DNA of 64,000 bases from Sphingobium estronivorans (GCF_008692605.1 NZ_LFCT01000024.1:1-64000), one strand, 5' to 3'; shown: positions 1 through 9,847, numbered from the stretch's first letter. Translations and numbers: made by a program. The notes: generated from the sequence alone by a model not told the origin.

Positions 1-3000
1 TCACCTTGATGTCGAAGCTGATCGAGGGATTGAGACTGTTATCGATATTATTGTGCGAAGCGAACGTCCATGTGTTGTCCGCCTTGACCGTCAGCGTGCC
101 AAAACCGGTGTCAATGGCAGCGCCAATCGCATAGCTGTTGCCGCCGAAGACGACGACCGTGCTGGCGCCCGGCTGATCCGCGCCGATGACTTCCGACCAG
201 TTGCCGGTCGCCGTTCCGCCTTCGACCACGCTGCTCTGCCCGTCGAGGCTGAGCGTCGGCGCGTCGTCCAGTACGGTTACATGAATGTTGGCGCTGGGCG
301 ACACGTCGCCGTCGCTGTCCGTCACCCGAACCGCGAAGCTGTCGCCTGCCTTGGGATCGGCGGCACCGCTGATGCCGTCGCCATCGCTGGTGATATTATC
401 CGGATGGGTCGGATCGTTGACAAGCAGCGTATAGCTGTAGCTGTAATGCCCCGCCCCGTCGGAGGTAACGAGCAATGTTCCAGCCGCGCCGTCGACCTGA
501 ACCGGCGCACCGGTGCTTGCCCCCGTCACATCGACCCAATTGCCCAGCCTGTCCTGAACCTCGACCTTGGCGAGCGTGTCGCCGCCGGTGGTGATGGTCA
601 TCGCGCCGTCGGCGGTTGCGCTGCCGCCGCTTGGGTCCGTGCCAAGCGGCAGGCCTGCCTCCGAAACCGTCAGATCGCCCACTGTCACGGTCGGCTTGGA
701 ATCCCCGGCCAGGGTAATCGTCACCGTCGCCGTCGAATGATCGCCGTCACCATCGGTGATGGTGTAGGTGAAGCTGTCCGTTCCCTCCGCACCGCCATGG
801 GGCGTGTAAACGAAGACGCCGCCGCCCTTGTAGACGACATCGCCCTGCGACGGACCGGTCGCCAGTGCGACGCCGCTGGCGGGATCGACGCCGTCCGCGC
901 CCTGGATATCATTGCCGAGAACATTGATCTCGACCGCGACATTTTCAGCGGGCTGGAGCGCTATGTCGTCATGCGCGGTCGGCACATCGTCCACGACCGT
1001 GATGTCCAGGCTGGCCGTGGCGTTCGACCCGTCCGTGTCGGTCACGACAACCGCGAAGCTGTCGGTCAGGCTGGCGTCATTGGCGCCCATGTGCAGCAAC
1101 GTATTGTCGCCCAGCGTATAGCTGTAGCTGACCGTCCCGCCGATGACGTCGCCGTCCGCGCCGATGGTGGGCGTAAAACCGGTGACGGTCAGCGTGCCAT
1201 AGGAATTGGCGAGAGTGACGCCGCTGATAAAGCCGCTTGCGCCGAAGATCGCCTGTCCGCCGACCGTGATCGTCGCCACACCGTCCAGCGCGGACAGGGT
1301 GAAGCTGCCCGTCTGGGTCAGAGCGGCCGCATTTTCGGCGCTGCCGCCCGGAAGGTTGCTTTCGAACAGCGTTTCCTCGGCGCCCTGGCCGCCAAGGCCG
1401 CCGATGGTCACGCCATCGTCGTTGCCCTGGATGGTGATCGCGATGGTCGCGCTGGACGTATCGCCGTCGCCATCGGTCAGCGTATAGGTGAAGGTCTCCG
1501 TCAGCGTCTGGTTCTTGTCCAGGCCCTGCACCACGCCATTTTCATTGTTCAGCGTGTAGATATAATGGCCATCCGGCTGGATCAGCAGCGTTCCATAGGT
1601 GCCGGGCAAAGCGGTTCCGACCGTACCTGCCGTCGCGCCGAAGGCAATGCCGGTCACATGCGCGCCATCGGCGCCCTGCACATCGGCATTGCCATCGGTG
1701 GCGTTGGCGTCCTGCCCGCCCGATCCGGTGATGACATTGCCGTCCGCCACCAGCGGCCCGTCCTCACGCACGGAGTCGACATCGTTCACAGCGGTCGGCA
1801 CGTCGTCGATGATGGCGATGGTCAGCGTATCGGTCGCATGATCGCCGTCGACATCCGTGACCGTGACGGTGAAGCTGTCCGTCACATGATCGCCCGACGT
1901 ATTGGTGGTCAGGGTGTAGCTATAGTCGATAGCCCCGTCGCTGACGTTGGTGATCGTCAATATGCCCTTGTCGGTGACGATCGGCGTGCCCTGGACAACA
2001 GGCATGCCGTTGATGGTCACGGTCGCCGGGCCGTCGGGCGCGGAATAGGTGATGGTGCCAGCCGTCATGTTGAGGCCGCTGCCGGCCTGGGAACCGGCCG
2101 GATTTGTCAGGCCGGCTTCATCGACGACCGCGCCTGCGCCTCCGTTGGGAATCGAGTTGATGGTGACGCCGCTATCGGCGATATCGATCCGCAGCGTGGC
2201 GGTGGAGGTATCGCCATCCCCGTCGCGCAGCGTATAGTTGAAGCTGTCGCTGACGCCGCCCGGCGTCCCGGCTGCGCGCACATAGCTGTAGCTGCCGTCC
2301 GCATCGAGCGTCAGCGTGCCGTAAGTGCCGTGGAAAATGCCGGCGGTCGCGACCACGGCGCCATCTGCGCCGGTAACATCCGCGCCCGCAGCGCCCGAAA
2401 CCGTGCCTGCGCCGGTGACGACATTCCCGGTTTCCGGGCCATAGCTGCCCGCCGCCACGACATCGACATCGTCATGGGCGACCGGAACGTCATCGACGAT
2501 CTGCACATCGACCGTCGCATTGGCGGTCGAACCGTTGCGGTCGGTCGCGACCACGGCGACACTCTGGAAGATGCTGTCCATACCCGCCGCGTCGTGGGCC
2601 AGGCTGTTATCGGTCAGGACGAAGCTGTAGGTGAAGGTGCCGGCGGTCGGCACGCCGCTTTGCGAGGCGGTCGCGGTGAAGCCGGTGATCGTGAGCGTGC
2701 CCACCGGCGTCGTCACCACCTGCCCGGCGACGAAAGCGCCGTTCGAAAGCACCGTCACGCCGCCCACCGTCACGGTCGCAATGCCGTCCGCGCCGCTGAC
2801 GCCGAATGTGCCGCCATGGATCAGCGCCGCCGCGTCGGGAGCGCTGCCGTCAGCCAGGTGGCTTTCCAGCACCACCACTTCCGCGCCATCCGCGCCGGGC
2901 GCGGCGTTCAGGCCGGTGATAGTGATACCGTCATCCGCGCCATTGATGGTGATGGTCAGCGTCGCGGTGGACGTGTCGCCATCGGCATCGGTGATCGTAT

Positions 3001-4198
3001 AGCTGAAGCTGTCGGTCAGCGTCTGGCCGGGCACCAGATATTGCACCGCCGCATTGTCGTTGGCGAGCGTATAGGTATAGGCGCCCGACGCGCCCAGCGT
3101 CAGCACGCCATAGGCGCCCTGGAAGGTGCCGACCGTCGTCACCGTCGCGCCGTCGGCGCCCTGCACATCGGCCGCGCCATCGGTCGCGTTTGCATCCGAC
3201 CCGCCATGGCCGGTTAACACATTGCCGTCCGCGACCAGCGGGCCGTCCTCCGTCACGCTGTCCACGTCATTGACGGCAAGGGGCGCATCGTCGGCGATGG
3301 CGATGGTGAGCGTCGCGGTCGCATGGTCGCCGTCCCTGTCCGTCACCACCACGGTGAAGATCTCGGCTGGCGGCGTGCCGACCACATTGTCGCTCAGCAC
3401 ATAGCTATAGCCGATCGCCCCATCCGCGATGGAGGTGATCGTCAGCACGCCGAGCGGCGTCGTCACCGTCTGCCCCACCGTGGCGATCGTCACGCCGTTG
3501 ATGGTGACGCCTGCCAGGCCGTCGGCAGCGGATAGGTGGATCGTGCCGCTGGTGCGATCGCTGCCGTTCCCCGTTGCCGAGCCGGCCGGCTCGCTGCCGC
3601 GCGCGGGCAGTCCCGCCTCGCTGACGCCCGCGGTGGCGTCGATGGCACCGGCGGGCTGGTCGGGCGTGACGATCGTCACTTCCGGCTGGCTGTTGGGCGC
3701 AATCGGCAGGATTTCCCGCTGCTCGGGCTGAGTGAATTGCAATTCCGTGGGAGGCAGCAGATCGCCCAGACCGTGGGGATCGCCGACCGTTCCGTCGGGG
3801 CCGGCGAAATTGCCGCCCGAACTGCGCGGCGGACCAGCGGCAGGCTGCGGCTCCTCGCCGATCAGCAGCGCGGCAAGGTTGACCGAGGGGATTTCGACAT
3901 CGCCGACCACAAGCTGCGGCACGACCACCGCGCCGTCCACGATCAGCAGGTCCGTGCCATCGGGCAAGTGCACGATCAGATTGCGGCCTTCGACCTCGAT
4001 CCGGTTGATGTCCGTGCCGGCGGGCAGGACCACCACGCCTTGCGCATCGGGCGTGACCGTCTGCACGGGACCCGTGTGATGATGCATTCTGCCGGGATGA
4101 ATCGCCTTTCCTTTTGCGGCCAGCGCGGCGGCTTGCGGATGCAGGGCCTGCTCGTGATCGGCGTTGACTTCGCTCTGTAAGGCGCGCTCGAAATCCAT
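1..4198 (-). CDS. Giant VCBS-repeat adhesin, type I secreted (5' part only)
   Basis: Open frame of about 1,399 codons from ATG 4198 that is still open at base 1, so the C-terminus with any RTX repeats and secretion signal is missing. The first ~170 residues (start MDFERALQSEVNADHEQ) are non-repetitive, with a His patch (MHHHTG) and a short beta-rich segment, then a Gly/Pro-rich linker; this is the layout of the N-terminal part of LapA/BapA-like surface adhesins. From about residue 215 the protein is a string of Ig-like VCBS/T1SS-143-type repeats, recognised by recurring SYTITDADGD, GDGDTSTATL and DDVPTAHDD blocks and long stretches of Thr/Asp/Gly without Cys. Such proteins are exported by type I secretion and mediate attachment and biofilm formation. 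It sits alone behind a ~700-bp AT-rich leader. The family call is firm; the exact ligand and total length cannot be seen. Confidence 0.9.
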   Translation of the reverse strand, partial: MDFERALQSEVNADHEQALHPQAAALAAKGKAIHPGRMHHHTGPVQTVTPDAQGVVVLPAGTDINRIEVEGRNLIVHLPDGTDLLIVDGAVVVPQLVVGDVEIPSVNLAALLIGEEPQPAAGPPRSSGGNFAGPDGTVGDPHGLGDLLPPTELQFTQPEQREILPIAPNSQPEVTIVTPDQPAGAIDATAGVSEAGLPARGSEPAGSATGNGSDRTSGTIHLSAADGLAGVTINGVTIATVGQTVTTPLGVLTITSIADGAIGYSYVLSDNVVGTPPAEIFTVVVTDRDGDHATATLTIAIADDAPLAVNDVDSVTEDGPLVADGNVLTGHGGSDANATDGAADVQGADGATVTTVGTFQGAYGVLTLGASGAYTYTLANDNAAVQYLVPGQTLTDSFSYTITDADGDTSTATLTITINGADDGITITGLNAAPGADGAEVVVLESHLADGSAPDAAALIHGGTFGVSGADGIATVTVGGVTVLSNGAFVAGQVVTTPVGTLTITGFTATASQSGVPTAGTFTYSFVLTDNSLAHDAAGMDSIFQSVAVVATDRNGSTANATVDVQIVDDVPVAHDDVDVVAAGSYGPETGNVVTGAGTVSGAAGADVTGADGAVVATAGIFHGTYGTLTLDADGSYSYVRAAGTPGGVSDSFNYTLRDGDGDTSTATLRIDIADSGVTINSIPNGGAGAVVDEAGLTNPAGSQAGSGLNMTAGTITYSAPDGPATVTINGMPVVQGTPIVTDKGILTITNVSDGAIDYSYTLTTNTSGDHVTDSFTVTVTDVDGDHATDTLTIAIIDDVPTAVNDVDSVREDGPLVADGNVITGSGGQDANATDGNADVQGADGAHVTGIAFGATAGTVGTALPGTYGTLLIQPDGHYIYTLNNENGVVQGLDKNQTLTETFTYTLTDGDGDTSSATIAITIQGNDDGVTIGGLGGQGAEETLFESNLPGGSAENAAALTQTGSFTLSALDGVATITVGGQAIFGASGFISGVTLANSYGTLTVTGFTPTIGADGDVIGGTVSYSYTLGDNTLLHMGANDASLTDSFAVVVTDTDGSNATASLDITVVDDVPTAHDDIALQPAENVAVEINVLGNDIQGADGVDPASGVALATGPSQGDVVYKGGGVFVYTPHGGAEGTDSFTYTITDGDGDHSTATVTITLAGDSKPTVTVGDLTVSEAGLPLGTDPSGGSATADGAMTITTGGDTLAKVEVQDRLGNWVDVTGASTGAPVQVDGAAGTLLVTSDGAGHYSYSYTLLVNDPTHPDNITSDGDGISGAADPKAGDSFAVRVTDSDGDVSPSANIHVTVLDDAPTLSLDGQSSVVEGGTATGNWSEVIGADQPGASTVVVFGGNSYAIGAAIDTGFGTLTVKADNTWTFASHNNIDNSLNPSISFDIKV

Positions 4199-4896
4199 TA
4201 TCCATCCCCAGTCTGCAGGGGCATGGGAAGAGCGCACGGAGGGTTACGCCCCGAAATGCGTCGCCGCACTTGGTCGAAACCTTCCAGACATTGCGGCAAT
4301 TAGCGGATCAGCTATTGCCCGTTGCCAACGATCTCCCGCCGGTAGGACCTTTGCCAGGTCGACTACCGCCCCGGATTAACCAACTGCTTTTATCTTTTAC
4401 TGACCCTGGGATTGATCTTATTAGGCACCGGCAAATCGAGTCACGCAGATTCAACTTTTGTTAACCATTTTAATGCGATATCCGGACAAAATTTACTTAA
4501 TGATTATTACTAAAGATATAGACTTCTCACCGAATCTGTATCTGACCGCCTATTCCGGCATCGCACTCATGGTTAACAATCATCGTTGAAGCCGGATCGA
4601 CTCGACGACTCGCCGCGTCTCTCAAGCGTCTCGTCCCATCCGACCCGAAATTAAAAGGGCGACCGGCTTAATCAGCCAGTCGCCCCCCCCATGTTGCGAC
4701 CCATAGGCTTATCGTTCGGAGCCTTTCCCGGCTTCGTCCAGTCGGCCTGTGACTGGCGATAAGCTATGGAAAATCAATGCCCCTCCGACGAGAATCGGGC
4801 ATAGCGATTATGCTGTTTTTCTCAATTGGACCGATGACTTATATCTTAGGTTAACCAATTGCCGTTACCTTGTCGCAACGATAGGAAATCCGCCAT
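4199..4896. other. Intergenic region upstream of the adhesin, no protein gene seen
   Basis: About 700 bases between the divergent side of the adhesin and the end of the TPR gene. The part 4370-4560 is clearly AT-richer than its surroundings and must carry the adhesin promoter (reading left). 4651-4685 holds a strong terminator-like hairpin on the minus strand. The 210 bases between that hairpin and the TPR stop codon at 4897 hold no convincing reading frame; they could be a 3' UTR or encode a small RNA. Open frames on the plus strand here have no ribosome site and no family resemblance. Confidence 0.6.
4651..4685 (-). terminator. Rho-independent terminator of the recO-to-TPR run
   Basis: Twelve-base stem with one mismatch (4657-4668 pairs with 4674-4685), five-base loop, GC-rich, followed on the minus strand by TTTTAATTT. 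There is no T-run on the other side, so it acts leftward. It lies 210 bases after the TPR gene. Confidence 0.75.
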
Positions 4897-5523
4897 TCAT
4901 GGCTGGATCGGCGCTGCCTCTTCTTTTGCGGTCATCGACATTTTTTCCACGATATCAGCGGAAGCCGGAGACGATTGTTCCTCAGCAGGCTTCGGCATGG
5001 CAGCAACGATGCGCTCCATACGCCGGCTGCGATCGCTGGCCGTGCCGGTCGTGCGGCGAAAAGTGGACAGCGCATAATCGGCCAGCGGCGCCGCAGCGTC
5101 ATAGCGTTTGCGCGCCATGTAGAAATCGACCAGATTTTCGATGGCCAGTTGGGTGTTGGGGTCGTCCTCCCCCCGCGTCCGCAAATAGCTGTCGAACACG
5201 CGCCGGAACAGGCTTTCCGCTTCTCGGAAATGACCGGTCGAATCGAGTTGCAACGCAAGGTCGTTGGCGGAAATCAGTGCGCGGGGGTCGTCCCTGCCGA
5301 ACAGTTCGTCCGCCACCGCCAGCGCCTTGCGCGCGCTTTCAATCCCGTCCGCCGCCTTGCCCCCCGAATAGGCCGCCTGCGATGCCGCGACGAGTTTGCG
5401 CCACTCCTTCTCCCGCGCTTCGGTCACGTCGGGCACATAGGGCGCCTGCGCCCGCACCGGCGCGGCCATGCACAGCAGCAGCGCCGCCCCCGAAGCCCAT
5501 TTCCTGCCGCCATTAAAGGTCAT
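4897..5523 (-). CDS. Exported TPR-repeat protein
   Basis: 208 residues. The N-terminus is a Sec signal peptide (basic start, hydrophobic GAALLLCMAAP core, cleavage likely after VRAQA). The mature part is made of helical pairs with tetratricopeptide spacing (AYSGGKAADGIESARKAL, then LQLDSTGHFREAESLFRRV, then YMARKRYDAAAPLADYAL), i.e. roughly three TPR units, and ends in a charged, Glu/Ala-rich tail. TPR proteins are protein-interaction scaffolds; no enzyme motif is present. It starts 55 bases after the LysR gene in the same direction and is probably the last gene of that transcript. The periplasmic location is inferred from the signal sequence; its partner is unknown. Confidence 0.8.
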   Translation of the reverse strand: MTFNGGRKWASGAALLLCMAAPVRAQAPYVPDVTEAREKEWRKLVAASQAAYSGGKAADGIESARKALAVADELFGRDDPRALISANDLALQLDSTGHFREAESLFRRVFDSYLRTRGEDDPNTQLAIENLVDFYMARKRYDAAAPLADYALSTFRRTTGTASDRSRRMERIVAAMPKPAEEQSSPASADIVEKMSMTAKEEAAPIQP

Positions 5524-5578
5524 TGCACATTCCCTCTGCCGCCATCTTGCCGCAGGAGGCTTAATAAAATGCGACGGC

Positions 5579-6370
5579 TTATCCGGTCAGCGCCTCGACC
5601 AGCGCCTTGACCTTCTTTTGCCGCCATTGCGGCAGCGGCGCGATCAGCCAATAGGCCAAGGTCGACGGCGCCACATCGCCAAGCTGCTTCACCCGGCCCA
5701 CCGCCATGTCCGCTTCCGCAAGCAGCAGCGGCACGCAGGCATGGCCAAAGCCATTGGCCGCCGCCTCGATCGCCAGCCCGGCATCGGCGACGCGGATCGT
5801 CGCGGGCGTATCCCCCCTGGGGCAGCCAGGCCATTCGATGCGGTGATCGGGCCCGCCTTCGGCCGCTTCGATGGTGACGAAGGCCGCCTCGCCCAGCCGG
5901 ATGCCTTCATTCTCCCCCGGCCCTTCGGCAAGGCGCAGGGCAAGGTCCAGATTGGCTTCGGTGAAATCCAGCGCCTCATCCGCCGCGACCAGCGCGAATT
6001 TGAGGTCGGGCTGGCTCACCGCATAGCCCGCCAGCCGCGGCTGGAGCCATTTGGCCGTGATATCGCGCGGCGCGGCGATGGTGAGGGAGGAACTGGACTG
6101 ACCCGCCTGCATGGCGCGCACCGCTTCCTCAAACTCCAGGAAACCGGCGCGCAGGGCGGCAAGCCCTGCCTCCGTTTCAGGAGTGAGTTCCAGCCCCTTG
6201 GGCGTGCGGCGGAACAACACGACGCCCAACAGGTCTTCGAGCGCGCGAATCTGTTGCCCCACGGCGGCAGGCGTGACCGCCAGTTCATCCGCCGCCCTGG
6301 TGAAGGATAAATGCCGCGCCGCCGCGTCCAGTACACGCAGGCCATTCAGCGGCAAATGGGTACGCTTCAT
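5579..6370 (-). CDS. LysR-family transcriptional regulator, GcvA-like
   Basis: 263 residues, slightly shorter than the usual ~300. Residues 5-65 form the winged helix-turn-helix (LNGLRVLDAAARHLSFTRAA, then VTPAAVGQQIRALEDLLGV) with the PLNGLRVFxAAARH-type opening typical of the GcvA/AmpR branch. From about residue 90 a type 2 periplasmic-binding-like effector domain follows (SLTIAAPRDITAKWLQPRLA). The start ATG overlaps the apaG stop by four bases (ATGA), so the two are translationally coupled. LysR proteins usually control a neighbouring or divergent gene; here the gene sits inside a co-directional run, so its target cannot be read from the context. Confidence 0.88.
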   Translation of the reverse strand: MKRTHLPLNGLRVLDAAARHLSFTRAADELAVTPAAVGQQIRALEDLLGVVLFRRTPKGLELTPETEAGLAALRAGFLEFEEAVRAMQAGQSSSSLTIAAPRDITAKWLQPRLAGYAVSQPDLKFALVAADEALDFTEANLDLALRLAEGPGENEGIRLGEAAFVTIEAAEGGPDHRIEWPGCPRGDTPATIRVADAGLAIEAAANGFGHACVPLLLAEADMAVGRVKQLGDVAPSTLAYWLIAPLPQWRQKKVKALVEALTG

Positions 6371-6771
6371 TCAGCCACCGCCGGGGCGATCAGCGCGAAA
6401 TGGGGAATGGCGATGTCGAACGTCTCGCCGCTGGCGCCGATCATGTGATAATGGCCCTTCATCGAGCCATTAGGCGTATTGAGCGGACAGCCCGATACAT
6501 AGTCGTAGCTCTTGCCGGGCTGGATCACCGGCTGTTCGCCCACCACGCCGTCGCCATCGACCCGATGCTGCGTGCCCCGCCCATCGGTGATGACCCAGTG
6601 ACGGGTCAGCAGTTGCACCGGCTGGCTCCCGTCATTTTCGATGCGGATGTGATAGGCCCAGAACCATCGGCCACGGTCCGGCTCCGACTGTTCAGGCAGG
6701 AAGGTGACAGCCACATGCACGCTGATGTCGCGCGTGATGGCGTGGAAAGGAAAAAGTGTGTTCACGTCCAA
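6367..6771 (-). CDS. apaG: ApaG domain protein
   Basis: 134 residues, the family's normal size. It has the complete single FnIII-like ApaG fold: VHVAVTFLPEQSEPDRGRW, then FWAYHIRIEND, the RHWVITDGRG strand, the GVVGEQPVIQPG turn and the YDYVSGCPLNTPNGSMKGHY block, which is the most conserved part of the family. ApaG has been linked to Co2+ resistance/Mg2+ efflux in enterobacteria, and the same domain occurs in eukaryotic F-box proteins; its biochemical role is not settled. It follows metZ by 26 bases and overlaps the LysR gene. Confidence 0.93.
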   Translation of the reverse strand: MDVNTLFPFHAITRDISVHVAVTFLPEQSEPDRGRWFWAYHIRIENDGSQPVQLLTRHWVITDGRGTQHRVDGDGVVGEQPVIQPGKSYDYVSGCPLNTPNGSMKGHYHMIGASGETFDIAIPHFALIAPAVAE

Positions 6772-6797
6772 GAAATGCGCCCTTCACCCCTGTCCCG

Positions 6798-8006
6798 TCA
6801 ACGCCCTATCGACTTCAGAGCGCGATCAAGATCTTCAATCACATCGGCCGGGTCTTCCAGTCCGACATTGAGCCGCAGCATATCCTCGGTAATGCCGACT
6901 TCCAGCCGCGCCGCTTCCGCCATGCCATAATGGGTGGTGGACGCGGGATGCGTCATCAGCGAACGCGAATCGCCGATATTGTTGCTGATGTCCACCAGTT
7001 CGAGACCATTGAGCAGCCCATGCGCCTCCGCCCGGCCACCGCCGACATACAGCGAGAAGATGGGTCCGGCCATATCCATCTGTTGCATCGCCAGGGCATG
7101 TTGCGGATGGCTTTCGAGGCCCGGATAGAGAACCTTCGCCACCCGGCCTTCGAGGAATTTCGCAACCTTCAGTGCATTTTCACTCTGGCGGCGGATGCGC
7201 AGGTCCAGCGTCTCCAGCCCCTTCAACACCACCCAGGCATTAAAGGCGCTGAGCGTCGGCCCGGTGTTGCGGTGGAAGGGCAGCAGCGTGTTGATGATGA
7301 ATTCTTCGGTGCCGCAGATCGCGCCCGCCAGCACGCGGCCCTGCCCGTCCATCATCTTGGTCGCGCTATAGGCCACCACGTCCGCGCCGAATTCCAGCGG
7401 ACGCTGGAGCGCGGGAGTCGCGAAGGCATTGTCGACGACGCTGGTAATGCCATGCGCCCTGGCAATGCCGCAGATCGCGGCCATGTCCGCCACGTCCATG
7501 GTCGGGTTCGCCGGGGTTTCGAAGAAGAAGACCTTGGTATTGGGCTTTATCGCCGCTTCCCATGCCGCATTGTCGGTCGCGTCGACGGTGGTCGTCTCGA
7601 TCCCGAACTTGGGCAGCAGCGTGTCCGTCAGCCAGCGGCAGGAGCCGAACAGCGCCTTGCCCGCCACCACATGGTCGCCCGCCGACAACTGACAGAGCAA
7701 AGCCGCCGTCATCGCCGCCATGCCGCTCGCGGTGGAGCGGCATGCCTCGGCGCCTTCCAGCAGGGCGATGCGCTTTTCCAGCATCTCCACCGTGGGGTTC
7801 TGAAGGCGGCTGTAGGTCATGCCCTGCTGCTCGCCCGCGAAGCGCATCGCTGCATCCTCAGCCCGGTCGTAGCTATAGCCGCTGGTCAGGAACAGCGCCT
7901 CGGAGGTTTCGCCCCATTCGCTGCGCGCGCTGCCACCGCGCACCGCCAATGTGGCTGGACGCCAGTTCCTGGTGATTTCCGGATTCTGTCCGCTCTTGCG
8001 CTTCAT
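6798..8006 (-). CDS. metZ: O-succinylhomoserine sulfhydrylase
   Basis: 402 residues; PLP-dependent enzyme of the Cys/Met metabolism family that makes homocysteine from O-succinylhomoserine and sulfide in methionine synthesis. Visible marks are the cofactor lysine in YSATKMMDGQGR (K217), the TYSRLQNPT block near residue 64, the cofactor-stacking region ALLEGAEACRSTASGMAAMT, and FFETPANPTMDVADM. The DGQGR after the lysine and the overall closeness to the Pseudomonas MetZ type favour MetZ over MetB or MetY. It follows leuB by 10 bases, so branched-chain and methionine synthesis genes share a transcript. No SAM riboswitch fits between them. Confidence 0.92.
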   Translation of the reverse strand: MKRKSGQNPEITRNWRPATLAVRGGSARSEWGETSEALFLTSGYSYDRAEDAAMRFAGEQQGMTYSRLQNPTVEMLEKRIALLEGAEACRSTASGMAAMTAALLCQLSAGDHVVAGKALFGSCRWLTDTLLPKFGIETTTVDATDNAAWEAAIKPNTKVFFFETPANPTMDVADMAAICGIARAHGITSVVDNAFATPALQRPLEFGADVVAYSATKMMDGQGRVLAGAICGTEEFIINTLLPFHRNTGPTLSAFNAWVVLKGLETLDLRIRRQSENALKVAKFLEGRVAKVLYPGLESHPQHALAMQQMDMAGPIFSLYVGGGRAEAHGLLNGLELVDISNNIGDSRSLMTHPASTTHYGMAEAARLEVGITEDMLRLNVGLEDPADVIEDLDRALKSIGR

Positions 8007-8016
8007 ATCGCTATCC

Positions 8017-9063
8017 TTACGCCAGCGCCGCCAGCACCGCGTCGCCCATTTCGACCGTGCTCATCGTGCCGCCCAGATCGAAGCTGCGCGCGCCATCGGC
8101 AAGGGCCTTGGCCACGGCGGCCTCGATGCGGTCGGCCTGTTCCGGCAAACCCAGCGAGTAACGCAGCATCATGCCAGCCGACAGGACCGTTGCCAGCGGA
8201 TTGGCCTTGCCCTGCCCGGCAATATCCGGCGCGGAACCGTGGATCGGCTCGTACAGACCCTGGTTGCTGTCGTTAAGCGTGGCCGACGCCAGCATGCCGA
8301 TGGAACCGACGCACATGCTCGCCTGATCGGAAAGGATGTCCCCGAACATGTTGCCGGTGACGATGACGTCGAACTGGCCGGGGTTGCGCACCAGCTGCAT
8401 CGCGGCGTTGTCGACATACATATGGCTCAGCGCGACATCTGGGTAATCCGCCGACACCTCGATCACCACGTCACGCCAGAGCTGGCTGGTTTCCAGCACA
8501 TTGGCCTTGTCCACCGAGCAGAGCTTGCCCCGGCGCGCGCGCGCCGCCTGAAAGCCCTGATGCGCGATCTTGCGCACCTGCTCCTCATTATAGGACATGA
8601 TGTCATAGCCTTCGCGCAGGCCTTCCGGCGTCTTGCGCATGCCCTTTTCGCCGAAATAGACGTCACCATTGGTTTCGCGCACGATCAGCAGGTCGATGGC
8701 GCTGGCCACCTCATGCTTCAGGGCGGAAGCGTCGGCCAGTTCGGGAAAAACCTTGGCCGGGCGCAGGTTGGAGAAGAGACCCAGTTCCTTGCGCAGGCCC
8801 AGGATCGCCTGTTCGGGACGCAGGTGCCGTTCCAGCGAGTCGCAGTCCGGATCGCCCACCGCGCCGAACAGGATCGCATCGGCGCGTTTCGCCAGATCCA
8901 GCGTCGCGGGCGGCAAGGGATGGCCCACCGCCTTGTAGGCCGCGCCGCCCACCAGCCCTTCCTCATAGGTGAGGCCGTCAATCGCCAGCGCGTCCAGTAC
9001 GCGCTTCGCCTGCGCGACGATTTCGGGACCGATACCATCTCCGGGGAACAGGGCGATCAACAT
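8017..9063 (-). CDS. leuB: 3-isopropylmalate dehydrogenase
   Basis: 348 residues, full length. It catalyses the NAD-dependent oxidative decarboxylation of 3-isopropylmalate in leucine synthesis. Signatures are [10 protein letters not shown] at the start, the substrate-binding Arg block [25 protein letters not shown], the family stretch [11 protein letters not shown] with metal-binding Asp residues, and [13 protein letters not shown] for NAD. A GGAG ribosome site precedes the ATG. It lies 49 bases after recO and directly ahead of metZ. Confidence 0.96.
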   Translation of the reverse strand: MLIALFPGDGIGPEIVAQAKRVLDALAIDGLTYEEGLVGGAAYKAVGHPLPPATLDLAKRADAILFGAVGDPDCDSLERHLRPEQAILGLRKELGLFSNLRPAKVFPELADASALKHEVASAIDLLIVRETNGDVYFGEKGMRKTPEGLREGYDIMSYNEEQVRKIAHQGFQAARARRGKLCSVDKANVLETSQLWRDVVIEVSADYPDVALSHMYVDNAAMQLVRNPGQFDVIVTGNMFGDILSDQASMCVGSIGMLASATLNDSNQGLYEPIHGSAPDIAGQGKANPLATVLSAGMMLRYSLGLPEQADRIEAAVAKALADGARSFDLGGTMSTVEMGDAVLAALA

Positions 9064-9112
9064 GGTGCAACTCCTTCAATCTCGTGCCCGCCCCTTATGA
9101 AGCCCCACCCGC

Positions 9113-9847
9113 TTAGGCAACCGCTCTTTTGAGCCGATCCACCAGCCGCTCGCGCGAGGGGAGGATTTGCGCGCGCCAGTCGGTGAGCACGGACCGCTCG
9201 ATGAAGAAGCCGGTCAGCCGCAAACCGTCGAGGATCGCGGGCCAGTCTCCCATCCCGCCCTCCAGCAGAAAGGCGGGCAAGGGCAGCAGCAGCTTTTCAT
9301 AGCCCAAAGCTCCCGCCCGGCTCACCGCCGCCGCGCTGCGCGGGCTGACAAAGGCCAGATCCTCCTGCCCCCCCGTCGCCGCGCAACGGGTCAGGTCCAG
9401 CCCAAATCCCAATTCCGCCAGCAGAAGCAATTCATAACGGATCAGCGCCACCGCCCATCCCCGCGCCGCCGGGGCCGCCTCTACAGCGCCCAGCACGCCG
9501 TCCAGCGCCTGGTAGAGCGCCGGATAGGGCGTCCCCTCCGGCAGGGCAGCCGCCGTCAGCGCGCAGACCCAGTCGATGGCGGCGGCGGGCAAAGGCTCGG
9601 CCAGCAAGGGCGCGCGACTATGGTCCAGTTCCACGGTCAGCCCGGCCAGTTGCTCCTCGGTCCGCGCGCGAAACTCGGCCTTGACGGCGTTGCCGGGCAA
9701 CAGCACCGGGCGCAGCGCCCGCGACCGCCCACCCCGCACATAGCCCGCGACCAGACCATGATCCGGCGTCAACAGTCGCGCGATCGCGCCATGTTCCCCA
9801 TGGCCACGCAGGGCACAGACCAGAGCCGGAGTAATCAACGTCGCCAT
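9113..9847 (-). CDS. recO: DNA repair protein RecO
   Basis: 244 residues. RecO helps load RecA on SSB-coated single-strand DNA in the RecFOR pathway. The N-terminal OB-fold is visible ([20 protein letters not shown], then [14 protein letters not shown]), followed by the helical domain ([20 protein letters not shown]). In many RecO proteins a zinc-binding Cys cluster follows; here only one Cys (RCAATGG) remains, and the usual CxxC pair is absent, as in other alphaproteobacterial RecO. It is the first gene of the minus-strand run and diverges from the histidine kinase gene across ~170 bases. Confidence 0.92.
   Translation of the reverse strand: MATLITPALVCALRGHGEHGAIARLLTPDHGLVAGYVRGGRSRALRPVLLPGNAVKAEFRARTEEQLAGLTVELDHSRAPLLAEPLPAAAIDWVCALTAAALPEGTPYPALYQALDGVLGAVEAAPAARGWAVALIRYELLLLAELGFGLDLTRCAATGGQEDLAFVSPRSAAAVSRAGALGYEKLLLPLPAFLLEGGMGDWPAILDGLRLTGFFIERSVLTDWRAQILPSRERLVDRLKRAVA

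Noticed and set aside
53-3217. Open frame of over 1,000 codons on the plus strand
   Set aside because: Antisense of the VCBS adhesin; Arg/Ala/Gly/Val-biased shadow with no domain, while the minus strand shows clear repeats.
3000-3400. Direct DNA repeats as a mobile element
   Set aside because: They are in-frame VCBS repeat units of the adhesin.
3405-4205. 266-codon minus-strand frame
   Set aside because: Alternative frame over the adhesin N-terminus, Arg-rich and without motifs.
4749-5516. Plus-strand frame of 255 codons
   Set aside because: Antisense to the TPR gene; Pro/Arg/Cys-rich shadow without a ribosome site.
8007-8016. SAM or leucine riboswitch ahead of metZ or leuB
   Set aside because: The gaps are 10 and 49 bases, too short for a known riboswitch.
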